NCBI GenBank assembly: GCA_021786295.1
Contig: JAJYNO010000024.1
Coordinates: 157,848-221,847 of the forward strand
DNA from: a bacterium
Lineage (GTDB): Bacteria; Elusimicrobiota; Elusimicrobia; Elusimicrobiales; UBA9959
DNA length: 64,000 nt
Direction of reading: 5' to 3'
The notes below the pieces were generated by a model, which saw only the letters and a list, made by a program, of their open reading frames with translations, ran no database searches and was not told where the DNA came from. Shown in pieces: positions 50,564 through 62,829 of the stretch (positions are counted from its first letter, which is position 1; the number at the start of each line of letters is the position of its first letter). Both the position numbers and the translations under genes were made by a program.

Positions 50564-52201
50564 ATGGACAGACACCTGAAATACGCGGCGCCTCTTGTCT
50601 TTCTCGTCTTCGCTGCCACTCTCCTCCCCTGGCGCTGCAACTTCCCGCTCAACGACGACTGGGCCTACGCCCTGGCCTCCCGCGCGCTGGCCGAGACCGG
50701 CCGCCTGCGCCTCTGCGACTGGGGCGCGTCCACGCAGCTGCCGCACCTGCTCTGGGGCGCTCTCTTCACGAAGCTCTTCGGTTTCAGCTTCGGCGCGCTT
50801 CGCGTCGCGAACCTGCTGGTCTCGGCCGCCGGTCTTTATTTCTTCGTCAGGCTGATGGAGGAGTTCGATATCGCCCCCGGGCCCAAAGCGGCCGCGGCGC
50901 TGGCACTGGCGCTGAACCCGCTCTACCTGGTGCTGGCGGATTCCTTCATGACGGACCAGCATTATCTGCTCTGGATGCTGGCCGCCTGCCTCTTCTACGT
51001 CAGGCGGCTCAAGGACCCCTCCGACGACAGGTCGCTATGGCTGGCAGGGGCCTGCTCCGCCATGGCCTACCTGACCAGGCAGCTGGGGGTAGCGCTGCCG
51101 CTGGCCTTCACGCTGGCCCTTTTCCTGGAGCGCCGCCCCGGACGGCGCGAGCTGGCCGCGGTCTGGGCGCTGCCGGCCGCCGCGATGCTCGGCTTCGCCC
51201 TCTGGTTCAAGTACGTCAACGGCCCCACGTGGGCCTCGGAGAATTACGTCGGGGCGGCCACGCTGGCCCATCTTTCCAGGTTCGGCGCCTTTTTGGGCGA
51301 CGCCGTCAGGCGAGTGCTCGCCTCGGCCATGGAAACAGGGCTGTTGCTGCTGCCGCTGGCGGCCGCCTTCCTCTTCAGCGCCGGAAGGTTCCGCCGGAAG
51401 AACGGCTTCAGAGTGAAGGTGCACGCCGCCGTACCATGGCTGGCGCTGGCGGCGTTGACGGTTTTCGCGCTGACGGGCGGCCCGCTCCCCTACCTGCAGA
51501 ACAACATCTCTCCCTCCGGACTCGGGGCCCTCACGCTTGGAGGCTCCGTCCTGAAGCCCTCGGGACTGTTCGCCAGCCCGACGTTCTGGCGCCTGGCGAC
51601 CGTGCTCTCTGTCGCCGGCGCCGCGCTGCTGGTCTGCGCCTCTGACCTCGCGCTGCGCGCCGGGCCGCATGCGCTGCGCTTCGTCTTCGCGGCCGCCATG
51701 CTACAGCTGGCGCTCTCCCTGGTCGGGGCCAAGTACTTCGACCGCTACCTGCTGACGCTGCTCCCCTGGTTCGCGCTGGCCGCGGCCTTCGCGGCCAAAG
51801 GCGTGCGTTTCTCGCTCCCGGCTGCCGGCACCGCCCTGGCGCTGTACGCCGCACTGGGCTGGGCGGGGATGAAGGACTACATGGCCTGGAACACGGCCAA
51901 GTGGGAGCTGACCGAGAGACCGCATCCAGGCCTGCTCTCCGGGGAGATCGCGGCCGGCTTCGACCACGACGCCTGGCTGAACTACGAGCAGGACATGGCC
52001 TATCTGAAGTCCATGAAGCCCCTAGATGCGATAGGCGAATGGGAGTGGCAGAGCCTCATCCAGTACAAGGCGCTGGTCTCCTTCGCCCCGGACCAGCGCC
52101 TCAGGCTCCTCGACCGCATAGAGTACTCGACGCCGCTCTCTGCCGAGAAAGGCGTTCTTTACCTGATGGCCCTGCCTCCGGCCGCGCCGCCGGCGCGTTG
52201 A
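50564..52201 (+). CDS. GT39-like (GT-C) membrane glycosyltransferase
   Basis: This 545-residue protein has about eleven hydrophobic helices. The first periplasmic loop holds FPLNDDWAYALASRALAETGRL, the acidic D-D motif where GT-C enzymes bind polyprenyl-phosphate sugars, and TRQLGVALPLAF appears later as in the PMT/ArnT group. The C-terminal 90 residues are soluble. It resembles, without close identity, the transferase at 12442. It stands alone, divergent from cydA and followed by the synthase operon's own promoter. Confidence 0.72.
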   Translation: MDRHLKYAAPLVFLVFAATLLPWRCNFPLNDDWAYALASRALAETGRLRLCDWGASTQLPHLLWGALFTKLFGFSFGALRVANLLVSAAGLYFFVRLMEEFDIAPGPKAAAALALALNPLYLVLADSFMTDQHYLLWMLAACLFYVRRLKDPSDDRSLWLAGACSAMAYLTRQLGVALPLAFTLALFLERRPGRRELAAVWALPAAAMLGFALWFKYVNGPTWASENYVGAATLAHLSRFGAFLGDAVRRVLASAMETGLLLLPLAAAFLFSAGRFRRKNGFRVKVHAAVPWLALAALTVFALTGGPLPYLQNNISPSGLGALTLGGSVLKPSGLFASPTFWRLATVLSVAGAALLVCASDLALRAGPHALRFVFAAAMLQLALSLVGAKYFDRYLLTLLPWFALAAAFAAKGVRFSLPAAGTALALYAALGWAGMKDYMAWNTAKWELTERPHPGLLSGEIAAGFDHDAWLNYEQDMAYLKSMKPLDAIGEWEWQSLIQYKALVSFAPDQRLRLLDRIEYSTPLSAEKGVLYLMALPPAAPPAR

Positions 52202-52221
52202 TTGCGCGCCGGATTTCTTGA

Positions 52222-52260
52222 TAAAATATATATATGACATCCTTAAACGGCATCATCTGA
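52222..52260 (+). promoter_or_regulatory. Promoter region of the synthase operon with a leaderless 8-codon ORF
   Basis: TAAAAT (52222-52227) is followed by exactly six bases and an ATG that opens a short frame, MTSLNGII, ending in TGA at 52260. The same -10/N6/ATG spacing precedes two real genes here. A second -10-like TACAAT lies at 52273-52278. The synthase start is 82 bases further on, with AGAGG before it. The mini-ORF could be a leader peptide or chance. Confidence 0.35.
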
Positions 52261-52341
52261 CCCGTTTACCCGTACAATTTGGACCAATAACGCGGGCGGC
52301 TCCGCAAGCGCAGCCCCCGCGGTTAAAGAGGCATACGGATT

Positions 52342-55300
52342 ATGAACAATGAAAAAATAGCGATAGTCGGTCTCGGCATCATCGCCCCCAAGGCCCTCAA
52401 CAAAGAGCAGTTCTGGCAGAACGTGCTGGAGGGGAAGAACTGCATAACCGAGGTGCCGCAGGACCGCTGGGACTGGCGGCTCTACTATTCCGAGGACCAC
52501 AAGGCCGCGGACAAGACCTATTCCAAGATAGGCGGCTTCATCGAAGGCTTCAAGTTCGATTCCATCAAGTACAAGATCCCGCCGCAGAGCGCGGCCCAGA
52601 TCTCCAGGCTCCAGCAGATGACCATAGAGGCCGTCCGCATGGCCCTCGAGGACGCGGGCTACGATAAGAAGCCGTTCGACTCCAGGCGCGCCGCGGCCGT
52701 GCTCGGCAACGCGATGGGCGCCAACCGCAAGGAGATGACCGACCTGCGCGTGTACAAGTTCTACAACGAGGACCTGATAAAGAAGACCTCGGTCTTCTCC
52801 GCGCTGCCCAAGGACAGGCAGGAGGCCCTGATAGCGGAGTTCGAGGCCGGCATAGACAACGGCATCATCAAGATCACCGAGGACACCATGCCCGGCGAGC
52901 TCAGCAACGTGACGGCCGGCCGCATAGCCAACGTCTTCAACCTCAACGGCCCCAACATGACGATGGACGCCGCCTGCGCCTCCTCGATGGCCGCGCTCGA
53001 CTACGCGGTGCTCGGGCTGCGCGCCGGCAAGTTCGACATGGCCGTGGCCGGCGGCGCCGACGAGATGATGAGCCCCGCCGCCTTCGTGAAGTTCTGCAAG
53101 ATCGGCGCGCTGTCGGCCGACGGCTCCTACTCCTTCGACGAGCGCGCCAACGGCTTCGTGATGGCCGAGGCGGTCTCCATTTACATCCTGAAGCGCCTGT
53201 CCGACGCGGTCAGGGACGGCGACAAGATCTACGCGCTGATCAACGCGGTCGGCGCCTCCTCCGACGGCAAGGGCAAGGGCATCACCGCCCCGAACCCGAA
53301 GGGCCAGAAGATAGCCATCGAGAACGCCTTCGAGCAGGTGGACTACGGCCCCGGCGAGGTGGACTTCGTCGAGGCGCACGGCACCGCCACCAAGGTCGGC
53401 GACGCCGCCGAGGTGCAGGTGCTGCAGGAAGTGTTCGGCCCGCACATGGGCGGGGGCAGGAAGCTCGGCCTCACCTCGGTGAAATCCCAGATCGGCCACT
53501 CCAAGGCCGCCGCCGGCGCGGTGTCCATAGCCAAGACGGCCCTCGCGATCTACAACAAGACGCTGCCCACCTCCATCAACTGCGTGAAGCTCAACCCCGG
53601 CATAGACCAGGACCTCTTCAAGGTCATCACCAAGGCCGAGCCCTGGAACAAGGACGGCCTGCGCCGCGCCGACGTCTCGTCTTTCGGCTTCGGCGGCACC
53701 AACTTCCACGTGCTGCTCGAGGAGTACACCGGCCCGAACCATCCCCGTTATATCAAGGCCGGCGCCGCCGCCGAGACGCCCGCCGCCCCGGTAGAGGTGG
53801 TCGAGAACCCGCGCGCGCCTTTCGCCGGTCTGCAGGGCGAGGCCGTCACGTTCACCGGCAATACCCCCGAGGACGTCATCAGTAACGCGAAGAAAGAAGC
53901 CGCGGCCGTTTTCTCCAAGTGGCCGGAAGCCTACCCGATGGCCGCCTACGCCCAGCCTTCGATGACGAAGGCCAAAGGTCCGTGGGGCGTGAGCATAGTG
54001 GCCAAGTCCCCGAAGGACCTGCAGGAGAAGATCGAGTTCATGGCCAAGAACGGCAAGCCGGAAACCTGGACCGAGCCGCCGCTCAACTTCAAGCTGAAGG
54101 GCGTCTACACCTTCAAGACCGGCGTGAACCAGGCCAAGGTGGGCCTGCTGTTCCCCGGCCAGGGCTCCCAGTACGTCGACATGATGCGCGACCTCGCGGC
54201 CAAGTACCAGGTGGTGCAGGCCACGTTCGCCGAGGCCGACGTCATCCTGGACAAGATGATAGGCATCAGGCTCACCGAGGCCATCTGGAGCAAGCCCGGC
54301 GAGGGCAAGGAGGAACTCGCCAAGCGCGAAGCCGCCATCAAGCAGACCCAGCTCACCCAGCCGTCCATGATGACGGCCGACATAGCGATGTACCGCCTGC
54401 TCCGCGAGTTCGGCGTTAAGCCCGACATGGCCATAGGCCACAGCCTCGGCGAATACGCGGCAGCCACCGCGGCCGGCATCTTCACGTTCGAGAACGGCCT
54501 GCGCGCCGTCACCAGCCGCGCCAAGGAGATGGCCAGCGTCAAGGTGGCCGACCCCGGCAAGATGGCCTCGGTCGCCCTCAACTGCGACAAGGTGGACGCG
54601 GAGCTGAAGAAGATAAACGGCTACGTGATCTGCGCCAACAAGAACTGCCCGCTGCAGACCGTGATCGCCGGCGAGGCGAAGGCCGTGGAACAGGCCGTGC
54701 AGCTCTTCAAGGGCATGGGCGTGGAGGCCGGAGAGATACCGGTGAGCCACGCTTTCCACTCCGAGATAGTCGCCCCCGCGATGGGCCCGTACCGGAACTT
54801 CCTGCAGAACATACCCATAAAGGCCGCGGACATGAAGATCCTCTCCAACGTGACCGCGGACTTCTTCCCGACGGACCCGCAGGGCATCTACGACATGCTG
54901 ATCAAGCAGATGACGAGCCCCGTCGAGTTCATAAAGCAGCTCGAGCGCATGTACGCCGAGGGAGTGCGCACCTTCATAGAGTGCGGCCCGAAGCGCGTGC
55001 TCAGCGCGTTCGCGACGTCGACGCTCAAGGACATGCCGGAGCCGGTCACCGTGCTCGCCTCCAACCACCCGAAGCGCGGCGGCATCACCGAGCTCAACGA
55101 CCTGTTCGCCAACATGACCGCTCTCGGCATCCCGGTGAACTGGGAAGGCAAGGTCCCGCAGCGCGGCGGGAAGTTCTTCAACCCGTACTACCAGAACTGG
55201 GCGCTGAAAGTATCCGGCCAGGCCGGGCCCGTCAGCGTGTCCGCGCCGGCTTCTTCCGGCGCGCCGCTGCCGGCCGACAAGGCCGCTTTCGCCGAGGCGT

Positions 55301-56481
55301 ACGGCTTCAACTTCAACCCTATCGCTGTCTCCGGCATAGCCGGCGGCACGCCCGGCACCTGGGACAAGCTGTTCCGCGAGCGCAACCTGGACGAGATACT
55401 CGCCGGCAAGAACATGATAGAGCCGATCCCCGGGGCTTGGCGCGCGCAGCAGATAGACAAGAACATCATCCGCGTCGTCAAGTCCCCGACCGGCGGCGGC
55501 TCCATCGAGAAGATCGACTCCGTGGACCAGGCCATCAAGCTGTCGGCCCGCGCCGGCCAGCTGGACATAGAGGCCGAGTTCGGTTTGCCCCCGACGGTGG
55601 TAAAGGCGCTCCACTCCGTCTTCAAGATGGCGATAGGCGCGGGCGTCCTGGCCCTCAAGGACGCCGGCCTGCCGCTGATCCATTATTACAAGAAGACCAC
55701 CACCGGCAGCTTCCTGCCGGACAAATGGGCGCTGCCCGAGCCAGTGGCCTCGGAGACCGGCGTAGTCTTCGCCTCGGCCTTCCCGGTACTGGAGCCGCTG
55801 ATCAAGGAGATAACCGGTTATTTCAATCATAAATACGCCGGCAAAACGGCAGAGCAGCTCTGGGAGGTCTACCACCGCATCGTGGACAAGCTGCCGTCGG
55901 AGGCCGACAAAGCGGGGCTCCGCGCGTGGCTGCAGAAGGAGTTCGCGGGCTACCAGCCCGGGGAGGGCAAGGACCCGTACACCTTCAGCCAGAACTTCCT
56001 GCTGAAGGTCATACCGATAGCCGACTCGCAGTTCGCCCAGTGGGTGGGCGCCAAAGGCCCGACGATACACCTGAGCGCGGCCTGCGCCTCCACCACGCAG
56101 GCGGTGCACGTGGCCGAGAGCTGGATACGCGCCGGCAAGTGCAGGCGCGTCGTGGTGATAGCCGCCGACGACATCACCAACGAGACGATACAGCAGTGGA
56201 CGATGCCGGGCTTCCTGGCCTCCGGCACCGCGACCACCAAGGAGAACGTCTCCGAGGCGGCCCTGCCCTTCGACCGCCGCCGCCACGGCCTTATCGTGGG
56301 CTCCGGCGCCGTGGCCATGGTGATAGAGGACGAGACGCTCTGCCGCGGCCGCGGCATGAAGCCGCTGGCCCGCCTGCTGCTCTCCGAAGCCGCCAACTCC
56401 GCCTTCCACGCCACCAGGCTGGACACCGACCACGTGGCCTCGATCCTGTCCGGCTTCCTGGACAAAATAGAGAAGCTCTGA
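52342..56481 (+). CDS. Pfa/secondary-lipid-type multidomain synthase, first part (KS-AT-KS')
   Basis: Residues 1-465 are a complete PfaA-type ketosynthase: Cys212 in DAACASSMAA, His346 in EAHGTATK and His386 in KSQIGHSKAAAG. Residues 600-935 are an acyltransferase with LLFPGQGSQY, Ser701 in GHSLGEYAAA and SHAFHS, the last typical of malonyl-CoA selectivity. From about 985 a second ketosynthase begins, with Cys1248 in SAACASTTQA. The frame meets TGA (codon 1380) before the two His of this domain. The same frame resumes directly after and supplies them, so this is the front part of one 2672-codon gene. It probably condenses malonyl units on ACPs of the second part. Homologous to omega-3/secondary lipid synthases; product unknown. 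Confidence 0.9.
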   Translation: MNNEKIAIVGLGIIAPKALNKEQFWQNVLEGKNCITEVPQDRWDWRLYYSEDHKAADKTYSKIGGFIEGFKFDSIKYKIPPQSAAQISRLQQMTIEAVRMALEDAGYDKKPFDSRRAAAVLGNAMGANRKEMTDLRVYKFYNEDLIKKTSVFSALPKDRQEALIAEFEAGIDNGIIKITEDTMPGELSNVTAGRIANVFNLNGPNMTMDAACASSMAALDYAVLGLRAGKFDMAVAGGADEMMSPAAFVKFCKIGALSADGSYSFDERANGFVMAEAVSIYILKRLSDAVRDGDKIYALINAVGASSDGKGKGITAPNPKGQKIAIENAFEQVDYGPGEVDFVEAHGTATKVGDAAEVQVLQEVFGPHMGGGRKLGLTSVKSQIGHSKAAAGAVSIAKTALAIYNKTLPTSINCVKLNPGIDQDLFKVITKAEPWNKDGLRRADVSSFGFGGTNFHVLLEEYTGPNHPRYIKAGAAAETPAAPVEVVENPRAPFAGLQGEAVTFTGNTPEDVISNAKKEAAAVFSKWPEAYPMAAYAQPSMTKAKGPWGVSIVAKSPKDLQEKIEFMAKNGKPETWTEPPLNFKLKGVYTFKTGVNQAKVGLLFPGQGSQYVDMMRDLAAKYQVVQATFAEADVILDKMIGIRLTEAIWSKPGEGKEELAKREAAIKQTQLTQPSMMTADIAMYRLLREFGVKPDMAIGHSLGEYAAATAAGIFTFENGLRAVTSRAKEMASVKVADPGKMASVALNCDKVDAELKKINGYVICANKNCPLQTVIAGEAKAVEQAVQLFKGMGVEAGEIPVSHAFHSEIVAPAMGPYRNFLQNIPIKAADMKILSNVTADFFPTDPQGIYDMLIKQMTSPVEFIKQLERMYAEGVRTFIECGPKRVLSAFATSTLKDMPEPVTVLASNHPKRGGITELNDLFANMTALGIPVNWEGKVPQRGGKFFNPYYQNWALKVSGQAGPVSVSAPASSGAPLPADKAAFAEAYGFNFNPIAVSGIAGGTPGTWDKLFRERNLDEILAGKNMIEPIPGAWRAQQIDKNIIRVVKSPTGGGSIEKIDSVDQAIKLSARAGQLDIEAEFGLPPTVVKALHSVFKMAIGAGVLALKDAGLPLIHYYKKTTTGSFLPDKWALPEPVASETGVVFASAFPVLEPLIKEITGYFNHKYAGKTAEQLWEVYHRIVDKLPSEADKAGLRAWLQKEFAGYQPGEGKDPYTFSQNFLLKVIPIADSQFAQWVGAKGPTIHLSAACASTTQAVHVAESWIRAGKCRRVVVIAADDITNETIQQWTMPGFLASGTATTKENVSEAALPFDRRRHGLIVGSGAVAMVIEDETLCRGRGMKPLARLLLSEAANSAFHATRLDTDHVASILSGFLDKIEKL
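56479..56481 (+). other. In-frame TGA inside the second ketosynthase domain
   Basis: The codons read DKIEKL-stop-CLKREEMAPYTMF. Upstream and downstream sections are in the same frame and join into one ketosynthase. The next in-frame ATG is 19 bases on, with GAGGAG directly against it (no spacer). The codon could have been CGA, TGG or GGA before one substitution. Confidence 0.9.
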
Positions 56482-56499
56482 TGCCTGAAGCGCGAGGAG

Positions 56500-60360
<3,861 letters not shown>

Positions 60361-60363
60361 AGG

Positions 60364-61014
60364 ATGAGGAGCACTGCCGACAATACCGCCGAAGAGACCT
60401 GGCCCGGGACCGGGACGACGCTGCGCTTCGTCAGGGTGGCGGGACTCTCTCCCGACGGGGCGCTGTCGGAAAGGGAAGCCGCCGTCTACGCGGCCTTCCG
60501 CATGGAGAAGCGACGGGCGGAATGGCTGGCCGGCAGGCTGGCCGCCAAGTCCCTGCTTACCGCGGCCTCGGGCCGGAGGCCGGAGGAATGCGAGATAGGC
60601 ATGGACCGTCTGGGCCGCCCCTGCTGCGGGGAGACTCTGGTCTCCATCTCCCACTCCGGAGGCTGGGCGCTGGCCGCGGTCAGGCCCGGCTCCGCTTTCC
60701 TCGGCGCCGATCTGGAGAGGGTCGAGGAGCGCCACCAGGCCTGGTACTCGGACTACTTCCATCCCTCGGAGCTCCCCGGCCATGACCCATCCGAGGCCAC
60801 CAGGATCTGGACCATAAAGGAGGCCGTCCTGAAGGCCCTCGGCCTGGGACTGATGGCGGACCCGCTCCACGTCAGGACCGGAGAGCGCGTCATGCTCTCC
60901 GGCAAGGCCCTGGAGCGCTACCGCGAGCTGGGCAGCCCCGCGTACTCGGTGGAGACGCGGGCCTTCCCGGAAGGTTTTTGGACGGCCGTAGTGGCTGACT
61001 CGATTTTGAAGTAA
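60364..61014 (+). CDS. Sfp-type 4'-phosphopantetheinyl transferase
   Basis: The enzyme loads the CoA arm on ACPs. All Sfp motifs are present: KRRAEWLAGRLAAKSL, VSISHSGGWALAA, GADLERVEER (metal ligands) and the W-x-x-KEA core in WTIKEAVLKALGLGL. At 216 residues it is of normal Sfp size. It starts three bases after the synthase stop, so it is dedicated to that system. Its presence implies that the ACPs are meant to be active despite Thr at the expected Ser position. Confidence 0.93.
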   Translation: MRSTADNTAEETWPGTGTTLRFVRVAGLSPDGALSEREAAVYAAFRMEKRRAEWLAGRLAAKSLLTAASGRRPEECEIGMDRLGRPCCGETLVSISHSGGWALAAVRPGSAFLGADLERVEERHQAWYSDYFHPSELPGHDPSEATRIWTIKEAVLKALGLGLMADPLHVRTGERVMLSGKALERYRELGSPAYSVETRAFPEGFWTAVVADSILK

Positions 61015-61017
61015 AAT
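61012..61017 (+). promoter_or_regulatory. Possible internal -10 box before the carboxyltransferase
   Basis: TAAAAT overlaps the stop of the transferase gene, 27 bases before the next ATG; GAGAGG lies in between as ribosome site. Confidence 0.3.
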
Positions 61018-61044
61018 ATCAGGTAAAGAGAGGTTACACCACTC

Positions 61045-62676
61045 ATGTCGGATTTAATGGAAGATCCCATAGCGGGGGCGGCGCAGCAGGCCGACAAGAA
61101 GTCCCATCCCAAGAAGGTGCGCGTAGTCCCGGAGTCGCTCCGGAAGTTCCGGGAGATAAGGGAAGCGGCCGAGGCCGGCGGCCCGCCCGATAAGGTGGAG
61201 GCCCAGAAGAAGCGCGGCAAACTGACCGCCCGCGAGAGGATAGCCTACCTGGTGGACGAAGGCACCTTCCAGGAGCTGGGGCTGCTGATGGAGAGCCGTT
61301 GCACAGACTTCGGCATCAAGGACAAGCACATCAAGGGCGACGGCGTCGTCACCGGCTTCGGCAGGATCGGCGGCAGGCTGGCCGCGATCTTCTCCGAGGA
61401 TTTCACGCAGCTGGGAGGCTCGCTGGGCCGCACGCACGCCGACAAGATCGCCAAGCTGATGGACATGGCGGCCGACGCCCGCTGCCCGGTCATCGGCATC
61501 CTGGACTCCGGCGGCGCCCGCATCCAGGAGGGGGTGGATTCGCTGGACGGCTACGGGGAGATCTTCTACCGCAATACCAAATACTCCGGCGTCGTGCCGC
61601 AGATCTCGATCATCGTCGGCCCGTGCGCCGGGGGCGCTGTCTATTCCCCGGCGCTGACAGACTTCGTCTTCATGGTGCAGGGCCTGAGCAACATGTTCGT
61701 CACCGGCCCCGAGGTAGTCAAGGCGGCCACCGGCGAGTCGGTGGACTTCGAGACGCTCGGCGGCGCTATGACGCACGCCTCCAGGTCGGGCGTCTGCCAT
61801 TTCACGGCCAACTCGGAGCAGGACTGCTTCCGGCAGGTCAAGGAGCTGCTGAGCTTCCTGCCCGCCAGCCGCTACGAAACCCCTCCTGTGTCGGAGACGA
61901 AGGACTCGGACACGCGCCGGATCTCCCTCCTGGAGAAGCTCTGCGAGATGGATCCGCGCAAGCCGTACCGCGTGCACCATATCATCTGGTGGCTGGCCGA
62001 CGACCACAAGTTCCTGGAGGTGCACCACAACTACGCCAAGAACATCGTCGTGGGCTTCATAAGGCTGGAGGGGAAGGTGGTCGGCGTGATAGCCAATAAC
62101 CCGGCCCACATGGCCGGCGCGCTGGACATCAACGCCTCCGATAAGGCGGCCCGCTTCATCCGCTTCCTTAACGCCTTCAACATCCCGATCCTGACACTGG
62201 TGGACGTGCCAGGCTACTGGCCCGGCGTGGCGCAGGAGCACGGCGGCATCATCCGCCACGGCGCCAAACTGCTGTACGCCTACGCGGAAGCGACCGTCCC
62301 TAAGGTCACGCTGGTCCTGCGCAAGGCCTACGGCGGGGCCTACATAGCGATGAGCTCAAAGATGATGGGCGGGGATATAAACTTCTCCCTGCCCTCCGCG
62401 GAGATAGCGGTCATGGGCCCGCGCGGCGCCATAGAGATACTCTACTCGCGCCAGATCAAGGAGGCCAAGGACGAGGAGAAGGAAGCCCTGCGGGCCAAGC
62501 TGGCCAAGGAGTATTCGGACAAGTTCGCCTCGCCCTACCAGACGGCCTCTACCGGCTCCATAGACGAGGTGATAGAGCCCGCCCAGGCCAGGGCGCGGCT
62601 GATCTCCGCTTTCCGCCTGTTGGCGGAGAAGCGCAGGCCCGGGGAGGCCGGGCGCTCCGGCAACATCCCGCTGTAA
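61045..62676 (+). CDS. Acyl-CoA carboxylase carboxyltransferase subunit (PccB/MmdA-like)
   Basis: The 543 residues contain both crotonase-type halves: LDSGGARIQEGVDSLDGYGE, GPCAGGAVYSPALTDFVFMV (oxyanion hole for the acyl-CoA) and VDVPGYWPGVAQEHGGIIRH followed by RKAYGGAYIAMSSK. This subunit moves a carboxyl from biotin to acetyl- or propionyl-CoA, or the reverse in decarboxylases. A basic N-terminal extension of about 45 residues precedes it. Directly after the synthase and its activating enzyme, it probably supplies malonyl-CoA, in line with the malonyl-type AT. Biotin carboxylase and carrier genes are not in the window. A terminator follows. Confidence 0.9.
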   Translation: MSDLMEDPIAGAAQQADKKSHPKKVRVVPESLRKFREIREAAEAGGPPDKVEAQKKRGKLTARERIAYLVDEGTFQELGLLMESRCTDFGIKDKHIKGDGVVTGFGRIGGRLAAIFSEDFTQLGGSLGRTHADKIAKLMDMAADARCPVIGILDSGGARIQEGVDSLDGYGEIFYRNTKYSGVVPQISIIVGPCAGGAVYSPALTDFVFMVQGLSNMFVTGPEVVKAATGESVDFETLGGAMTHASRSGVCHFTANSEQDCFRQVKELLSFLPASRYETPPVSETKDSDTRRISLLEKLCEMDPRKPYRVHHIIWWLADDHKFLEVHHNYAKNIVVGFIRLEGKVVGVIANNPAHMAGALDINASDKAARFIRFLNAFNIPILTLVDVPGYWPGVAQEHGGIIRHGAKLLYAYAEATVPKVTLVLRKAYGGAYIAMSSKMMGGDINFSLPSAEIAVMGPRGAIEILYSRQIKEAKDEEKEALRAKLAKEYSDKFASPYQTASTGSIDEVIEPAQARARLISAFRLLAEKRRPGEAGRSGNIPL

Positions 62677-62694
62677 AAAGCCGCTCGCCCCAAC

Positions 62695-62727
62695 GGAAAA
62701 GGCCGGCCCCCTGACCGGCCTTTTTCC
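62695..62727 (+). terminator. Rho-independent terminator of the synthase operon
   Basis: GGAAAAGGCCGG pairs with CCGGCCTTTTTCC around an 8-base loop, ending in a T-tract. It separates the carboxyltransferase from the antiporter gene. Confidence 0.9.
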
Positions 62728-62805
62728 TTTGCCCGGCCGCCGCGGCATAAGTTTTGCTAATACATCCATTAATCTTTTTAAAAGGGGGGGCCTTTCAGCT
62801 TTTGA

Positions 62806-62811
62806 TACAAT
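62806..62811 (+). promoter_or_regulatory. -10-like box of the antiporter gene
   Basis: TACAAT (in TTGATACAATTAAC) lies 18 bases before the ATG at 62830, with AAGGA between them, in an AT-rich gap. Confidence 0.4.
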
Positions 62812-62829
62812 TAACACTAAGGAAAACAT

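Noticed and set aside
56479..56481. Selenocysteine or reassigned UGA at the break in the synthase
   Set aside because: Many genes here end with TGA, several in ATGA overlaps. No selenocysteine-type function is expected at this surface region of a ketosynthase, and no clear SECIS-like stem was seen right after the codon.
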